NCBI GenBank assembly: GCA_023396625.1
Contig: JAEWVY010000021.1
Coordinates: 1 to 40,409, forward strand
Source: Pseudomonadota bacterium
GTDB lineage: Bacteria > Pseudomonadota > Gammaproteobacteria > Burkholderiales > Burkholderiaceae_C
DNA length: 40,409 nt
Reading direction: 5' to 3'
Shown here: positions 32,633-40,409 of the stretch, in pieces
How the letters are laid out: every line of letters begins with the position of its first letter
Position numbering within the stretch: position 1 is the stretch's first letter
Position numbers and translations under genes: made by a program
Notes under the pieces: generated by a model
Told to the model about the DNA's origin: nothing
Database searches by the model: none
The model's input: only the letters and a program-made list of their open reading frames with translations

Positions 32633-33862
32633 TCAGGAGCGGTAATCCGCATTGATGGAGACATAGTCATGGCTCAAGTCGCAGGTCCACACCGTGTCAC
32701 TGGCCATCCCGCGCCCAAGCACCACTTTGACCGTGATTTCGCTCTGTCGCATCACACGCTGGCCATCTTCCTCCCTGTAGTCAGGATGCCGTCCGCCACG
32801 GGTCGCCACGTGGACCTCGTCCAGATACAGATCGATCCGCGACGGATCGAGATCGTCGATGCCCGCATAACCGACCGCGGCGAGGATGCGCCCCAGGTTC
32901 GGGTCGCTGGCGAAAAAGGCGGTCTTAACCAGCGGGGAATGTGCAATGGCGTAGGCCACTTTCCGACATTCCGTGAAGTCGACACCGCCCTCAATCTGAA
33001 GTGTGATGAACTTGGTCGCCCCTTCACCATCGCGCACGATCGCCTGCGCGAGAAGGCGCGCGACTTCCATCATGGCACGCTTGAGCTCCAGGCCGTGGCC
33101 ATCATCGAGCGACACGATGGGTGCATGGCCCGCCTTGTGGGTCGCGATCACCACAAAGGAGTCATTGGTCGAAGTATCCCCGTCGATCGTGATCCGGTTG
33201 AACGAGGCCTGTGCCAGTTCGGTCACCAGCTCCTGCATGAGCGAGGGCGCAATGCAGGCATCAGTGGCCATGAAACCCAGCATCGTCGCCATGTTGGGAC
33301 GGATCATGCCCGCGCCCTTGCTGATGCCAGTGATTGAGACCGGCTTTCCCTCGATGACGATCCGCTTGCTGAACGCCTTTGGCACCGTATCGGTCGTCAT
33401 GATGCCCTCTGCCGCTCGTGCCCAGTGATTCGGCCCGGCATCCGCCACTGCAGCTGGCAACCCCGCCTCGATCCGGTCGAGAGGCAATGGCTCCATGATG
33501 ACGCCCGTCGAGAAAGGCAGGATCTGCTGCGGCGACAAATCCAGGTATCCGGCAAGCGCAGCGCAACTGGCCCGTGCCCGTGCCAGCCCGTCGGCGCCCG
33601 TGCCGGCATTGGCATTCCCCGTATTGATCACCATCGCCCGGATGCTTTGGCCCTGTGCAAGGTGCTCTTGGCAAACCTGCACCGGCGCCGCACAAAAGCG
33701 GTTGCGCGTGAAAACGCCGGCCACGCTGGCTCCTTCGTCGAGAAGGAACACTGTCAGGTCCTTCCTGCCGGCCTTGCGGATGCCGGCTTCGGCGGTGCCG
33801 ATGCGTACACCGGGCACGGGAAGGAGATCAGACGCTTTCGGAGCAGACAGATTGACTGACAT
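32633..33862 (-). CDS. argJ: Glutamate N-acetyltransferase / amino-acid N-acetyltransferase
   Basis: Transfers acetyl from N-acetylornithine to glutamate, the recycling step of arginine synthesis, and may also use acetyl-CoA. 409 residues from the ATG at 33862 (MSVNLSAPKASDLLPVPGVRIGTAEAG), preceded by AAGGTG. The protein cuts itself before T193 in KGAGMIRPNMATML, the nucleophile of the mature beta chain. AMVINTGNANAGTG at 76-89 forms the oxyanion region. It is the only arginine gene in the window and lies 89 bp downstream of secA on the same strand. Confidence 0.96.
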   Translation of the reverse strand: MSVNLSAPKASDLLPVPGVRIGTAEAGIRKAGRKDLTVFLLDEGASVAGVFTRNRFCAAPVQVCQEHLAQGQSIRAMVINTGNANAGTGADGLARARASCAALAGYLDLSPQQILPFSTGVIMEPLPLDRIEAGLPAAVADAGPNHWARAAEGIMTTDTVPKAFSKRIVIEGKPVSITGISKGAGMIRPNMATMLGFMATDACIAPSLMQELVTELAQASFNRITIDGDTSTNDSFVVIATHKAGHAPIVSLDDGHGLELKRAMMEVARLLAQAIVRDGEGATKFITLQIEGGVDFTECRKVAYAIAHSPLVKTAFFASDPNLGRILAAVGYAGIDDLDPSRIDLYLDEVHVATRGGRHPDYREEDGQRVMRQSEITVKVVLGRGMASDTVWTCDLSHDYVSINADYRS

Positions 33863-33951
33863 GGAACACCTTGGAATGTCGACGACGGCCACACGACCTC
33901 ACTGCTGCGGCGAATCGGGCCAGGATCCGCCGTCAGCGCACCTCCGCCAGC

Positions 33952-36723
33952 TCAGGCCAGTTGGCCGTGACAATGCTTGTACTTCTTCCCGCTGCCGCAA
34001 GGGCAGGGATCGTTGCGCCCCACGCGCGGGATCTGCTGTGCCGCCTGCATACCGGACGTTGACGTCGGCAATGTGTCGGCATCGACCACCGTTTCCACTT
34101 CGCCGGTCTCGGTGGGGGCGGTATACGTGACATTCGCGAGATGTTCGGCTCGTTGCTCGAGGTCCTCCGCTGCTTGGTCCAGTTGGTCACCCGACTGAAC
34201 CCTGACCGTCATCAACACCTTGGTGACTTCGTTCTTGACCGCGTCCAGCAGTTGGCCAAACAACTCGAATGCCTCGCGCTTGTATTCCTGCTTGGGTTGC
34301 TTCTGTGCGTAACCGCGCAAATGGATGCCCTGCCGGAGATAGTCAAGCGCGCTCAGGTGCTCGCGCCAATGGGAATCAATGCTTTGCAACAGCACGATGC
34401 GTTCGAATTGCGTAAAGTTCGAAGCGCCGATCTGTTCGACCTTGGTAGCAAACGCGGCGTTCGCCACAGCCAGGACCTTGTCGAGAATCTCGTCATCGGT
34501 CATTGACGACGACGCTTGGATTTCGTCCCGCAAGGGCAGGTCAATCTGCCAGTCTTCGGAAAGAATTTTTTCCAACCCGGCAATATCCCATTGTTCCTCG
34601 ACGGACTCGGGAGGGACATACGCATGCACCAGATCCGTAAAGCACCCTTGCCGGAGCGATTCGATCTGGGCGGACAGGTCACCCGCATCCAGAATGTCGT
34701 TGCGCTGCTGGTAGATCACCTTGCGCTGGTCATTGGAAACATCGTCGTACTCCAGCAGTTGCTTGCGAATATCGAAGTTCCGCGCTTCGACCTTGCGCTG
34801 CGCGCTTTCGATGCTTCGCGTCACGATACCTGCTTCGATGGCTTCTCCATCGGGCATCTTCAGGCGCTCCATGATCGCACGCACCCGGTCGCCGGCAAAA
34901 ATGCGCATCAACGGGTCGTCCAGGCTGAGATAAAAACGCGACGAGCCAGGGTCCCCCTGGCGCCCGGATCGGCCTCGCAGTTGGTTGTCGATCCGGCGGG
35001 ACTCGTGACGCTCCGTGGCGATAATTCGGAGCCCCCCCTGGGTCTTGACAAACTCATGGTCCGCCTGCCACTGGGCACGCAGAGCGTCGATCTTCGACTG
35101 GCGGGTGGCAGGATCAATCGAGTCGTCGGACTCCACCACCTCGATCAGCTTCTCCACGTTGCCACCGAGCACGATGTCGGTACCGCGTCCTGCCATGTTT
35201 GTGGCAATCGTGATCATGCCAGGTCGGCCGGCCTGCGCCACAATGTCGGCCTCGCGGGCATGCTGTTTGGCATTGAGCACCTGATGCGGCAACTTCTCCT
35301 GATCAAGCAGTTTGGAGATCAGCTCGGAATTTTCGATTGAAGTTGTGCCCACGAGCACGGGCTGCCGCCGCTCATGGCATTCCCGGATGTCCTTGATTGC
35401 CGCTTCGTACTTTTCACGTGCCGTCTTGTAGACCCGATCAAGCTGGTCATCACGGCGACTGGGCCGATTCGGCGGAATCACCACTGTCTCCAGCCCATAG
35501 ATTTCCTGGAACTCATAGGCTTCGGTATCGGCGGTCCCGGTCATGCCTGCGAGTTTGGCGTACAGACGGAAATAGTTCTGAAAAGTGATGGACGCCAACG
35601 TCTGGTTCTCTGCCTGGATGGCAACCCCTTCCTTTGCCTCCACCGCCTGATGCAGCCCATCGCTCCAACGGCGCCCCGTCATCAAGCGACCGGTAAATTC
35701 ATCAACAATGACGATTTCACCCTCCTGCACCACATAGTGCTGATCTCTGTGGTAGAGCTGATTGGCACGCAGCGCCGCGTAAAGATGGTGCATCAGTGTG
35801 ATGTTCGCGGGATCGTAGAGGCTGGCGCCCGGAGCGATAAGGCCATGCTCCGCAAGCAGACGCTCTGCGTTCTCGTGGCCCATCTCCGTGAGAAACACCT
35901 GATGCGCCTTTTCATCCACTGTAAAGTCGCCCGGCTTGACAATGCCCTCGCCCGTGCGGGGGTCGGCTTCACCCTCCTGTTTCTGCAGCAAAGGGGCCAC
36001 CTTGTTCATGGCCACATACATGGCCGTGTGGTCCTCCGCCTGGCCGCTGATGATCAGCGGAGTGCGCGCTTCGTCAATCAGGATCGAATCGACCTCGTCG
36101 ACGATCGCGTAGTTCAGCGGTCGCTGGACACGATCAGCCGCCTCGTAGACCATGTTGTCCCGCAGGTAGTCGAAGCCAAACTCGTTGTTGGTTCCGTAGG
36201 TAATGTCCGAGCGGTAGGCCGCCTGCTTTTCTTCCCGTGACAGGTGCGGCAGGTTGACCCCTACCGTCAAACCCAGAAAGTTGTACAGCCGTCCCATCCA
36301 CTGAGCATCGCGATTGGCCAGATAGTCGTTCACCGTGACGACGTGAACGCCCTTGCCCGTCAAGGCGTTGAGATAGACCGACAGCGTGGCCGTGAGTGTC
36401 TTGCCTTCACCGGTTCGCATCTCCGCAATCTTGCCCTGATGAAGTGCCATGCCGCCGAGCAATTGCACGTCGAAATGGCGCATCTTCATGACCCGCTTGG
36501 ATCCTTCCCGGACCACGGCAAAGGCCTCCGGCAGAATTTCCTCAAGTCCGGCGCCCGACGCCAGCCGTGCCTTCAGTTCCTGGGTCTTGCCACGCAACGC
36601 ATCATCGTCAAGACCTTCAAGTCCCGGTTCCAACGCATTCACACGCTCCACCACCCGGCGGTATTGCTTCAGAAGGCGGTCATTGCGACTGCCGAAAATT
36701 TTGGTCAGGAAATTGGTAGCCAT
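33952..36723 (-). CDS. secA: Preprotein translocase ATPase SecA
   Basis: Motor that drives unfolded preproteins through SecYEG. 923 residues from the ATG at 36723 (MATNFLTKIFGSRNDRLLKQY). Walker A MRTGEGKT is at 102-109 and DEVD at 209-212. The second nucleotide-binding fold contains VLVGTTSIENSE and GMITIATNMAGRGTDI. The C-terminal zinc site that binds SecB is complete: C907, C909, C918 and H919. A -10-like TAAAAT overlaps the stop of the M23 gene upstream (36859-36854). No SecM-type arrest peptide is visible in the 133-bp leader. Confidence 0.98.
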   Translation of the reverse strand: MATNFLTKIFGSRNDRLLKQYRRVVERVNALEPGLEGLDDDALRGKTQELKARLASGAGLEEILPEAFAVVREGSKRVMKMRHFDVQLLGGMALHQGKIAEMRTGEGKTLTATLSVYLNALTGKGVHVVTVNDYLANRDAQWMGRLYNFLGLTVGVNLPHLSREEKQAAYRSDITYGTNNEFGFDYLRDNMVYEAADRVQRPLNYAIVDEVDSILIDEARTPLIISGQAEDHTAMYVAMNKVAPLLQKQEGEADPRTGEGIVKPGDFTVDEKAHQVFLTEMGHENAERLLAEHGLIAPGASLYDPANITLMHHLYAALRANQLYHRDQHYVVQEGEIVIVDEFTGRLMTGRRWSDGLHQAVEAKEGVAIQAENQTLASITFQNYFRLYAKLAGMTGTADTEAYEFQEIYGLETVVIPPNRPSRRDDQLDRVYKTAREKYEAAIKDIRECHERRQPVLVGTTSIENSELISKLLDQEKLPHQVLNAKQHAREADIVAQAGRPGMITIATNMAGRGTDIVLGGNVEKLIEVVESDDSIDPATRQSKIDALRAQWQADHEFVKTQGGLRIIATERHESRRIDNQLRGRSGRQGDPGSSRFYLSLDDPLMRIFAGDRVRAIMERLKMPDGEAIEAGIVTRSIESAQRKVEARNFDIRKQLLEYDDVSNDQRKVIYQQRNDILDAGDLSAQIESLRQGCFTDLVHAYVPPESVEEQWDIAGLEKILSEDWQIDLPLRDEIQASSSMTDDEILDKVLAVANAAFATKVEQIGASNFTQFERIVLLQSIDSHWREHLSALDYLRQGIHLRGYAQKQPKQEYKREAFELFGQLLDAVKNEVTKVLMTVRVQSGDQLDQAAEDLEQRAEHLANVTYTAPTETGEVETVVDADTLPTSTSGMQAAQQIPRVGRNDPCPCGSGKKYKHCHGQLA

Positions 36724-36856
36724 GCGTGCGGGACCGCTCGGCGCACATCTCGCGCCCGGCGATCCCAATCCCTAAAAAGGTTTGAAACAGCTGAAGAATC
36801 GGTCATGGACCGCACTGAAAGCGGCAGCACGATCGACCGATGCCAAGACTGAGATT

Positions 36857-37828
36857 TTACCGTGCTGAACGCAGCGTCACTGCGGAAGGTATCTCTGCGG
36901 CTGCAAGCTGGGGGGCGCCCAGGTTTTCGCCGGCCCGCAGAAACTTTCCCGGATCCTGCTGAACCCCTTTGACCAGGACCTCAAAGTGCAGATGGGGTCC
37001 GGTGGAACGACCCGTGGTCCCGATTTCCCCGATCTTCTGCCCGCGCCGAACGAGGTCGCCTTTCTTCACGTGGACACGCGATGCATGCGCATACCGGCTC
37101 ACCAGTTCATTGCCATGATCGACTTCGATCATGTTGCCATATTCGGCATGAAACTCCTGCGTCACCACCACCCCGCCTGCGGCGGCCAGAATCGGTGTTC
37201 CGGCAGCCCCTGGAAAATCCAGCCCTGTGTGCAAGGCCGAGCGCCCGTTGAAGGGGTCGATACGCCAGCCAAATGACGACCCCATTGCCACTCCGCTCAC
37301 TGGCTTGGCCGTGGGCAGCATGGAGCGACGGAGTTTCTGATCCATCAGCCGTGATTCCATCACGGTGAAAAGATCCACTCTTTTGGCACGTGTTTCCTCC
37401 AGACCCGACAGGGTTGCCTGAAGTTGCTCCAGTGACAAGGACGGGCCGGGAATCAACGCCCCTCCACGACCCGGCAGCGTCCGAATCTCATCCGGATGAA
37501 TTCCAGCCAGGCCCGACACCCGTTCACCCAATGCGTCCAGTTGCAACAGCTTGGCCTGCATCTCACCAACCCTGCGCGCCATCGCGTCGATGTTCTCGCG
37601 CATAAACCGTTCTCGCTGCCCGACCTCCTCCCGGTCCATCGACCCGGTCAACGCCGTCACCAACGGCCACGCTTCATCCACGCCGATCCTCACTATCCAG
37701 TGGTAAAGGCTTGCCCCGGCAAAGATCAAGACCAGGGCGGCAAACAGGCCGGTGATGAAAACACGGGAACCCGTGAGATAGACAGCGCGACTTCTCGCCA
37801 GTCCCGCATCCGTGATAATCAAGTGCAC
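36857..37828 (-). CDS. M23 family metallopeptidase, membrane-anchored (LytM type)
   Basis: Peptidoglycan endopeptidase or regulator anchored in the inner membrane. 323 residues from a GTG at 37828, supported by AGAGGA eight bases upstream. One transmembrane segment spans about 22-46. A coiled-coil-rich periplasmic region follows (about 65-165). The LytM domain, about 180-290, keeps the zinc and catalytic residues H200, D204 (HTGLD), H279 and H281 (HLHFE), so it should be active, unlike EnvC-type degenerate copies. Its place just upstream of secA is conserved in betaproteobacteria. Target bond unknown. Confidence 0.93.
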   Translation of the reverse strand: MHLIITDAGLARSRAVYLTGSRVFITGLFAALVLIFAGASLYHWIVRIGVDEAWPLVTALTGSMDREEVGQRERFMRENIDAMARRVGEMQAKLLQLDALGERVSGLAGIHPDEIRTLPGRGGALIPGPSLSLEQLQATLSGLEETRAKRVDLFTVMESRLMDQKLRRSMLPTAKPVSGVAMGSSFGWRIDPFNGRSALHTGLDFPGAAGTPILAAAGGVVVTQEFHAEYGNMIEVDHGNELVSRYAHASRVHVKKGDLVRRGQKIGEIGTTGRSTGPHLHFEVLVKGVQQDPGKFLRAGENLGAPQLAAAEIPSAVTLRSAR

Positions 37829-37865
37829 TGGAGAATTCCTCTTCGGTTACCGTCGACACATTCCC

Positions 37866-38180
37866 TTGACCATCCGCCACCACCGCCCCGTGTCGCTCCA
37901 GCAGGCCGTCGAGTCAGCCCCCACGTTGGCCCGACTGACGGAGCTGGTGCGCGACTCCAGCGCTCGGCTGGCGGCGGTTCAGGCACTGATTCCCGCTTCC
38001 CTTCGCCCTTTCATCCAGGCGGGAGCCATCGATGGGGACACATGGTGCCTGCTTGTCGCCAGCACCGCCGCCGCCGCCAAATTGCGACAACTCCTACCTT
38101 CACTGCAGGCCCATCTGAAGAACCAGGGATGGGAGATTAACTCAATCCGCCTGAAGGTTCAAACCCGCCGGTCAATGTGA
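37866..38180 (+). CDS. DUF721 / DciA-like protein
   Basis: Small protein with a DUF721 domain, the fold of DciA, which loads the replicative helicase in bacteria without DnaC. About 104 residues from a TTG at 37866. A GTG at 37890 or a GTG at 37812 (which would overlap the M23 gene) are alternatives, and no start has a good ribosome binding site. The core runs from LARLTELVRDSSARLAAVQALIPASLRPFIQAG to the basic end IRLKVQTRR, including WCLLVASTAAAAKLRQLLP. It diverges from the M23-secA block, a common position in this group. DciA function is by family only. Confidence 0.82.
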   Translation: MTIRHHRPVSLQQAVESAPTLARLTELVRDSSARLAAVQALIPASLRPFIQAGAIDGDTWCLLVASTAAAAKLRQLLPSLQAHLKNQGWEINSIRLKVQTRRSM

Positions 38181-38217
38181 CACCGCAGGCATAGCGAAGA
38201 AAGCCAACCATTGAAAA

Positions 38218-38293
38218 TGGTGCCGATTATCGGATTCGAACTGATGACCTACCGCTTACAAGGCGGTTGCTCTACCAACTGAGCTAAATCGGC
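38218..38293 (-). tRNA. tRNA-Thr (anticodon UGU)
   Basis: 76 bases with an encoded CCA (38220-38218). The acceptor GCCGATT pairs with AATCGGC. The anticodon stem ACCGC/GCGGT encloses CTTGTAA, giving anticodon TGT, which reads ACA and other ACN codons. The T arm contains GTTCGAATC. A 6-bp hairpin ACCATT/AATGGT at 38207-38221 followed by a T-rich stretch on the minus strand may terminate the transcript right at the 3' end. Confidence 0.96.
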
Positions 38294-38302
38294 AACGTGC
38301 CT

Positions 38303-38308
38303 ATTCTA
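38303..38308 (-). promoter_or_regulatory. -10 element of tRNA-Thr
   Basis: TAGAAT on the minus strand ends ten bases before the mature tRNA 5' end, so transcription would begin two to four bases upstream of it. The -35 region is weak and lies toward the sspB stop. Confidence 0.5.
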
Positions 38309-38345
38309 CCGACCGTGCGCCATCGAGGCGCCCGGGGCATCGCTT

Positions 38346-38840
38346 TCACTTCACCCGCTTCAACGCTGGACGCGGGCCCGGAGGTGGCCTGGGCGGATCT
38401 TCGTCACCCGGTCCATCCGACACCTTCTCGGTTGAGACCAGCTGGACGACCCGGGCATCCGCCTGTCCCGCCGCACCCGCCTCTGGCGAGGTGCCTGGTA
38501 ACTCGGCGGGTACGCTCTGCTCCTGCACGGGAAATGCCATGCCTTGCCCGTTTTCACGGGAAAAAATCGCAACCACTCGGCCCACAGGAACCAGAATCTC
38601 GCGCGCAACTCCACCGAAACGCGCCTTGAATTCAATGAAATCGTTGCCAAGCCTCAAGGCACTTGTTGCTTCGGCGCTGATGTTCAATACGATTTCACCA
38701 TCCTTGACGTATTCCCGCGGCACGCGCACGCTGTCGTCCACGCGGACCGCGAGATACGGCGTGAGTCCATTGTCGTTGCACCACTCGTACAAGGCCCGGA
38801 TCAGATAGGGGCGTGTCGAGGCGCTATCCAGGGCATTCAT
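38346..38840 (-). CDS. sspB: ClpXP protease specificity-enhancing factor SspB
   Basis: Adaptor that binds ssrA-tagged proteins and delivers them to ClpXP. 164 residues from the ATG at 38840 (MNALDSASTRPYLIRALYEWC); a TTG at 38855 would add five. The substrate-binding domain spans about 1-115 with TRPYLIRALYEWCNDNGLTPYLAV and IEFKARFGGVAREILVPV. A flexible, proline- and glycine-rich linker ends in a basic tip, RPALKRVK, which fits the ClpX-docking tail. It lies 21 bases after sspA, with tRNA-Thr downstream. Confidence 0.95.
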   Translation of the reverse strand: MNALDSASTRPYLIRALYEWCNDNGLTPYLAVRVDDSVRVPREYVKDGEIVLNISAEATSALRLGNDFIEFKARFGGVAREILVPVGRVVAIFSRENGQGMAFPVQEQSVPAELPGTSPEAGAAGQADARVVQLVSTEKVSDGPGDEDPPRPPPGPRPALKRVK

Positions 38841-38861
38841 CTTCGAATCAGACAAGCGGCA

Positions 38862-39473
38862 CTACTTGCGCATCACCTTTTCGGAGGGTGTCAGGGCCTC
38901 AATGTAGGCCGGTCGGGAAAAAATCCGCTCGGCATATTTGAGCAGCGGCGCGGCATTCTTGCTCAGATCGATGCCGTAATAATCCAGGCGCCACAACAAG
39001 GGCGCGATGGCGACATCGAGCATGGAGAAACCTTCCCCAAGCATGTACTTGTTCTTGAGGAACACGGGAGCCAACTGCGTCAAGCGATCGCGAATGTGGG
39101 CGCGGGCCTTTTCGAGCGCCTTGTCGTTGCCCTTGGTCGCGCGGTTTTCCAGCGTCGACACATGAACGAACAGTTCTTTTTCAAAGTTCAGCAAAAACAG
39201 ACGGACCCGCGCGCGGTCCACAGGATCGCCGGGCATCAGCTGCGGGTGCGGGAAGCGCTCGTCAATGTACTCGTTGATGATGTTCGATTCGTACAGGATC
39301 AGGTCGCGCTCCACGAGAATCGGCACCTGCCCGTAAGGGTTCATCACATTGATGTCTTCCGGCTTGTTGTAGAGATCCACGTCACGGATCTCGAAATCCA
39401 TGCCTTTTTCAAACAGGACGAAACGGCAACGGTGCGAAAACGGGCAGGTCGTTCCTGAATATAAAACCATCAT
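38862..39473 (-). CDS. sspA: Stringent starvation protein A (GST-like)
   Basis: RNA polymerase-associated protein with a glutathione S-transferase fold, involved in starvation and acid tolerance. 203 residues from the ATG at 39473, chosen because AGGAG lies eight bases upstream; a GTG at 39482 would be too close to it. The N-terminal thioredoxin-like domain contains YSGTTCPFSHRCRFVLFEKG and NPYGQVPILVERDLILYES. The helical C-terminal domain includes FSMLDVAIAPLLWRLDYYGI. It precedes sspB and follows petC after a strong terminator, the usual betaproteobacterial order. Confidence 0.96.
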   Translation of the reverse strand: MMVLYSGTTCPFSHRCRFVLFEKGMDFEIRDVDLYNKPEDINVMNPYGQVPILVERDLILYESNIINEYIDERFPHPQLMPGDPVDRARVRLFLLNFEKELFVHVSTLENRATKGNDKALEKARAHIRDRLTQLAPVFLKNKYMLGEGFSMLDVAIAPLLWRLDYYGIDLSKNAAPLLKYAERIFSRPAYIEALTPSEKVMRK

Positions 39474-39497
39474 CTCGGACACTCCTAAAAATCAAAA

Positions 39498-39537
39498 GAG
39501 TGGCATGCGCCAGGTTCGGACCCGGCACATTCCACTC
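39498..39537 (-). terminator. Intrinsic terminator after petC
   Basis: On the minus strand a 40-base hairpin has outer arms GAGTGG/CCACTC, then ATG/CAT, then GCCGGG/CCTGGC with one G-T pair: 15 pairs and two mismatches. TTTTGATTTTT follows directly. It lies 44 bases after the petC stop and just before sspA, and should separate the cytochrome bc1 operon from sspAB. Confidence 0.85.
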
Positions 39538-39581
39538 CACACCGGCTGGACTCCCGGCGGAGCCCACCCTGGCTTCACGTG

Positions 39582-40349
39582 CTACTTGACGTCTTTCCAG
39601 AAAGCCGCGTTCAGCCGCCACGTGATCACGGTGAACAGGCCCAGGAAAATCAGCACCCAGACACCGATACGAACACGTGTGTTCTGGGCCGGCTCACCCA
39701 TCCATTGAAGATAGTTCACCAAGTCCGCCACCGCCTGGTCATATTGCAGTGGCGTCATGGTGCCGGGGGTAATCTGCGTCCAGCCCTTGAACTGCTGAAC
39801 CGCGTGCCCATGCGCCTCCACCTCCTCGAACACGGGCTTGCGCTCGCCCTGCAATTCCCACAGCACATGTGGCATGCCCACGTTCGGGAACACCAGGTTG
39901 TTCCACCCTGACGGCTTGGACTCGTCGCGATAGAACGTCCGCATATAGGTATAGAGATAGTCGGCGCCGCTGCCCCCGGCTCCAGCCCGGGAACGGGCGA
40001 TCACCGTCAGGTCAGGCGGGTTGACGCCAAACCAGGCCTTGGCCTCCTTCGGATCGATCGCAGCCTTCATGGTGTCGCCCACCTTGTCGGTGGCGAACAA
40101 GAGGTTGTCCTTGATCTGCTGGTCGGTCAGGCCAATGTCACGCAACCGGTTGTAGCGCATGAACGCCGCAGAATGGCAGTTGAGGCAATAGTTGGCGAAC
40201 AGTTTCGCGCCGTTCTGGAGCGACCCCAGATCCGTGGTCTTGCCGGGCGCCTTGTCCCACGCGACACCGCCCCCCGTGGCGGCCACAGCCCCCATCGACA
40301 GACCCAGACCAAGAACCAGGCCGATCACCAGCGATTTGAAGTTTTTCAT
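39582..40349 (-). CDS. petC: Cytochrome c1 of the bc1 complex
   Basis: Heme subunit of ubiquinol-cytochrome c reductase; takes electrons from the Rieske protein and passes them to cytochrome c. 255 residues from the ATG at 40349, with AGGAG about ten bases upstream; a GTG at 40358 is less likely. A signal sequence spans about 1-24. The c-type heme site CLNCH is at 55-59. A C-terminal membrane anchor (VRIGVWVLIFLGLFTVITW) holds it to the inner membrane, with a short basic tail. NNLVFPNVGMPHVLWELQG contains methionine candidates for the sixth heme ligand. It follows petB by 17 bases. Confidence 0.97.
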   Translation of the reverse strand: MKNFKSLVIGLVLGLGLSMGAVAATGGGVAWDKAPGKTTDLGSLQNGAKLFANYCLNCHSAAFMRYNRLRDIGLTDQQIKDNLLFATDKVGDTMKAAIDPKEAKAWFGVNPPDLTVIARSRAGAGGSGADYLYTYMRTFYRDESKPSGWNNLVFPNVGMPHVLWELQGERKPVFEEVEAHGHAVQQFKGWTQITPGTMTPLQYDQAVADLVNYLQWMGEPAQNTRVRIGVWVLIFLGLFTVITWRLNAAFWKDVK

Positions 40350-40366
40350 GGTTGACACTCTCCTGC

Positions 40367-40409
40367 TCAGTGCGCGTTGAAGATGACACGCTCCGGCACC
40401 GGCTTGGGT
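40367..40409 (-). CDS. petB: Cytochrome b of the bc1 complex (last 13 codons only)
   Basis: Only the 3' end is in the window: the frame reads PKPVPERVIFNAH and then a TGA stop at 40369-40367. The sequence resembles the proline-rich end of cytochrome b and lies directly upstream of petC in the expected petABC order. The call rests on that context and the short tail. Confidence 0.8.
   Translation of the reverse strand, partial: PKPVPERVIFNAH

Noticed and set aside
36724..36856. SecM-like arrest peptide upstream of secA
   Set aside because: No open frame with a signal sequence or arrest-like proline-rich end is present in the 133-bp gap.

Overview
The window reads as core chromosome of a high-GC betaproteobacterium of the order Burkholderiales, most likely family Comamonadaceae. 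This rests on gene order and protein features, not on a database search. The order hemA-prfA-prmC-grxD, rplU-rpmA-obgE-proB divergent from ispB with tRNA-Pro, pilB-pilC-pilD-coaE-zapD-yacG, argJ-secA-M23 peptidase, and petB-petC-sspA-sspB is typical of that group. So are a Bug-type binding protein and a DUF3683-type flavo-iron-sulfur oxidoreductase. No phage, insertion sequence, CRISPR array, toxin system or other transferred island was seen.

Layout. 1-3773 (-): 5'-complete but 3'-cut gene for a giant FAD/Fe-S dehydrogenase. 3774-3994: divergent regulatory region holding a three-repeat PHO box. 3995-9075 (+): ugpB-A-E-C-Q, a complete glycerol-3-phosphate uptake and glycerophosphodiester-cleaving operon, with a terminator-like hairpin between ugpB and ugpA. 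9136-12056: N-formylglutamate amidohydrolase-like gene translationally coupled to a Bug binding protein (-), divergent from a LysR regulator (+). 12026-12301 (-): small membrane protein overlapping the LysR tail. 12372-17613 (+): hemA, prfA, prmC, grxD and a CorC/HlyC-type membrane protein. 17626-20075 (-): lytic transglycosylase and proS. 20178-21345 (+): rppH overlapping a CNP1-like exported protein. 21402-24409 (-): rplU-rpmA-obgE-proB. 24568-31209 (+): ispB, tRNA-Pro(CGG), pilB-pilC-pilD, coaE, zapD, yacG. 31272-37828 (-): Nudix hydrolase, DUF815 ATPase, argJ, secA, M23 peptidase. 37866-38180 (+): DUF721/DciA-like protein. 38218-40409 (-): tRNA-Thr(UGU), sspB, sspA, petC and the last codons of petB.

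How it works together. The ugp block imports glycerol-3-phosphate and glycerophosphodiesters under phosphate limitation. Most remaining genes are housekeeping: translation (prfA, prmC, proS, L21, L27, Obg, tRNAs), tetrapyrrole, quinone, CoA, proline and arginine synthesis, type IV pilus assembly, division, protein export and the bc1 complex.

The least ordinary signal is a family of short (about 40-75 bp) imperfect repeats, five copies between 12.1 and 22.6 kb. Their copies sit on gene boundaries and appear to contribute start codons, a stop region, a signal peptide and at least one -10 promoter element. No wholly new multigene system is evident.
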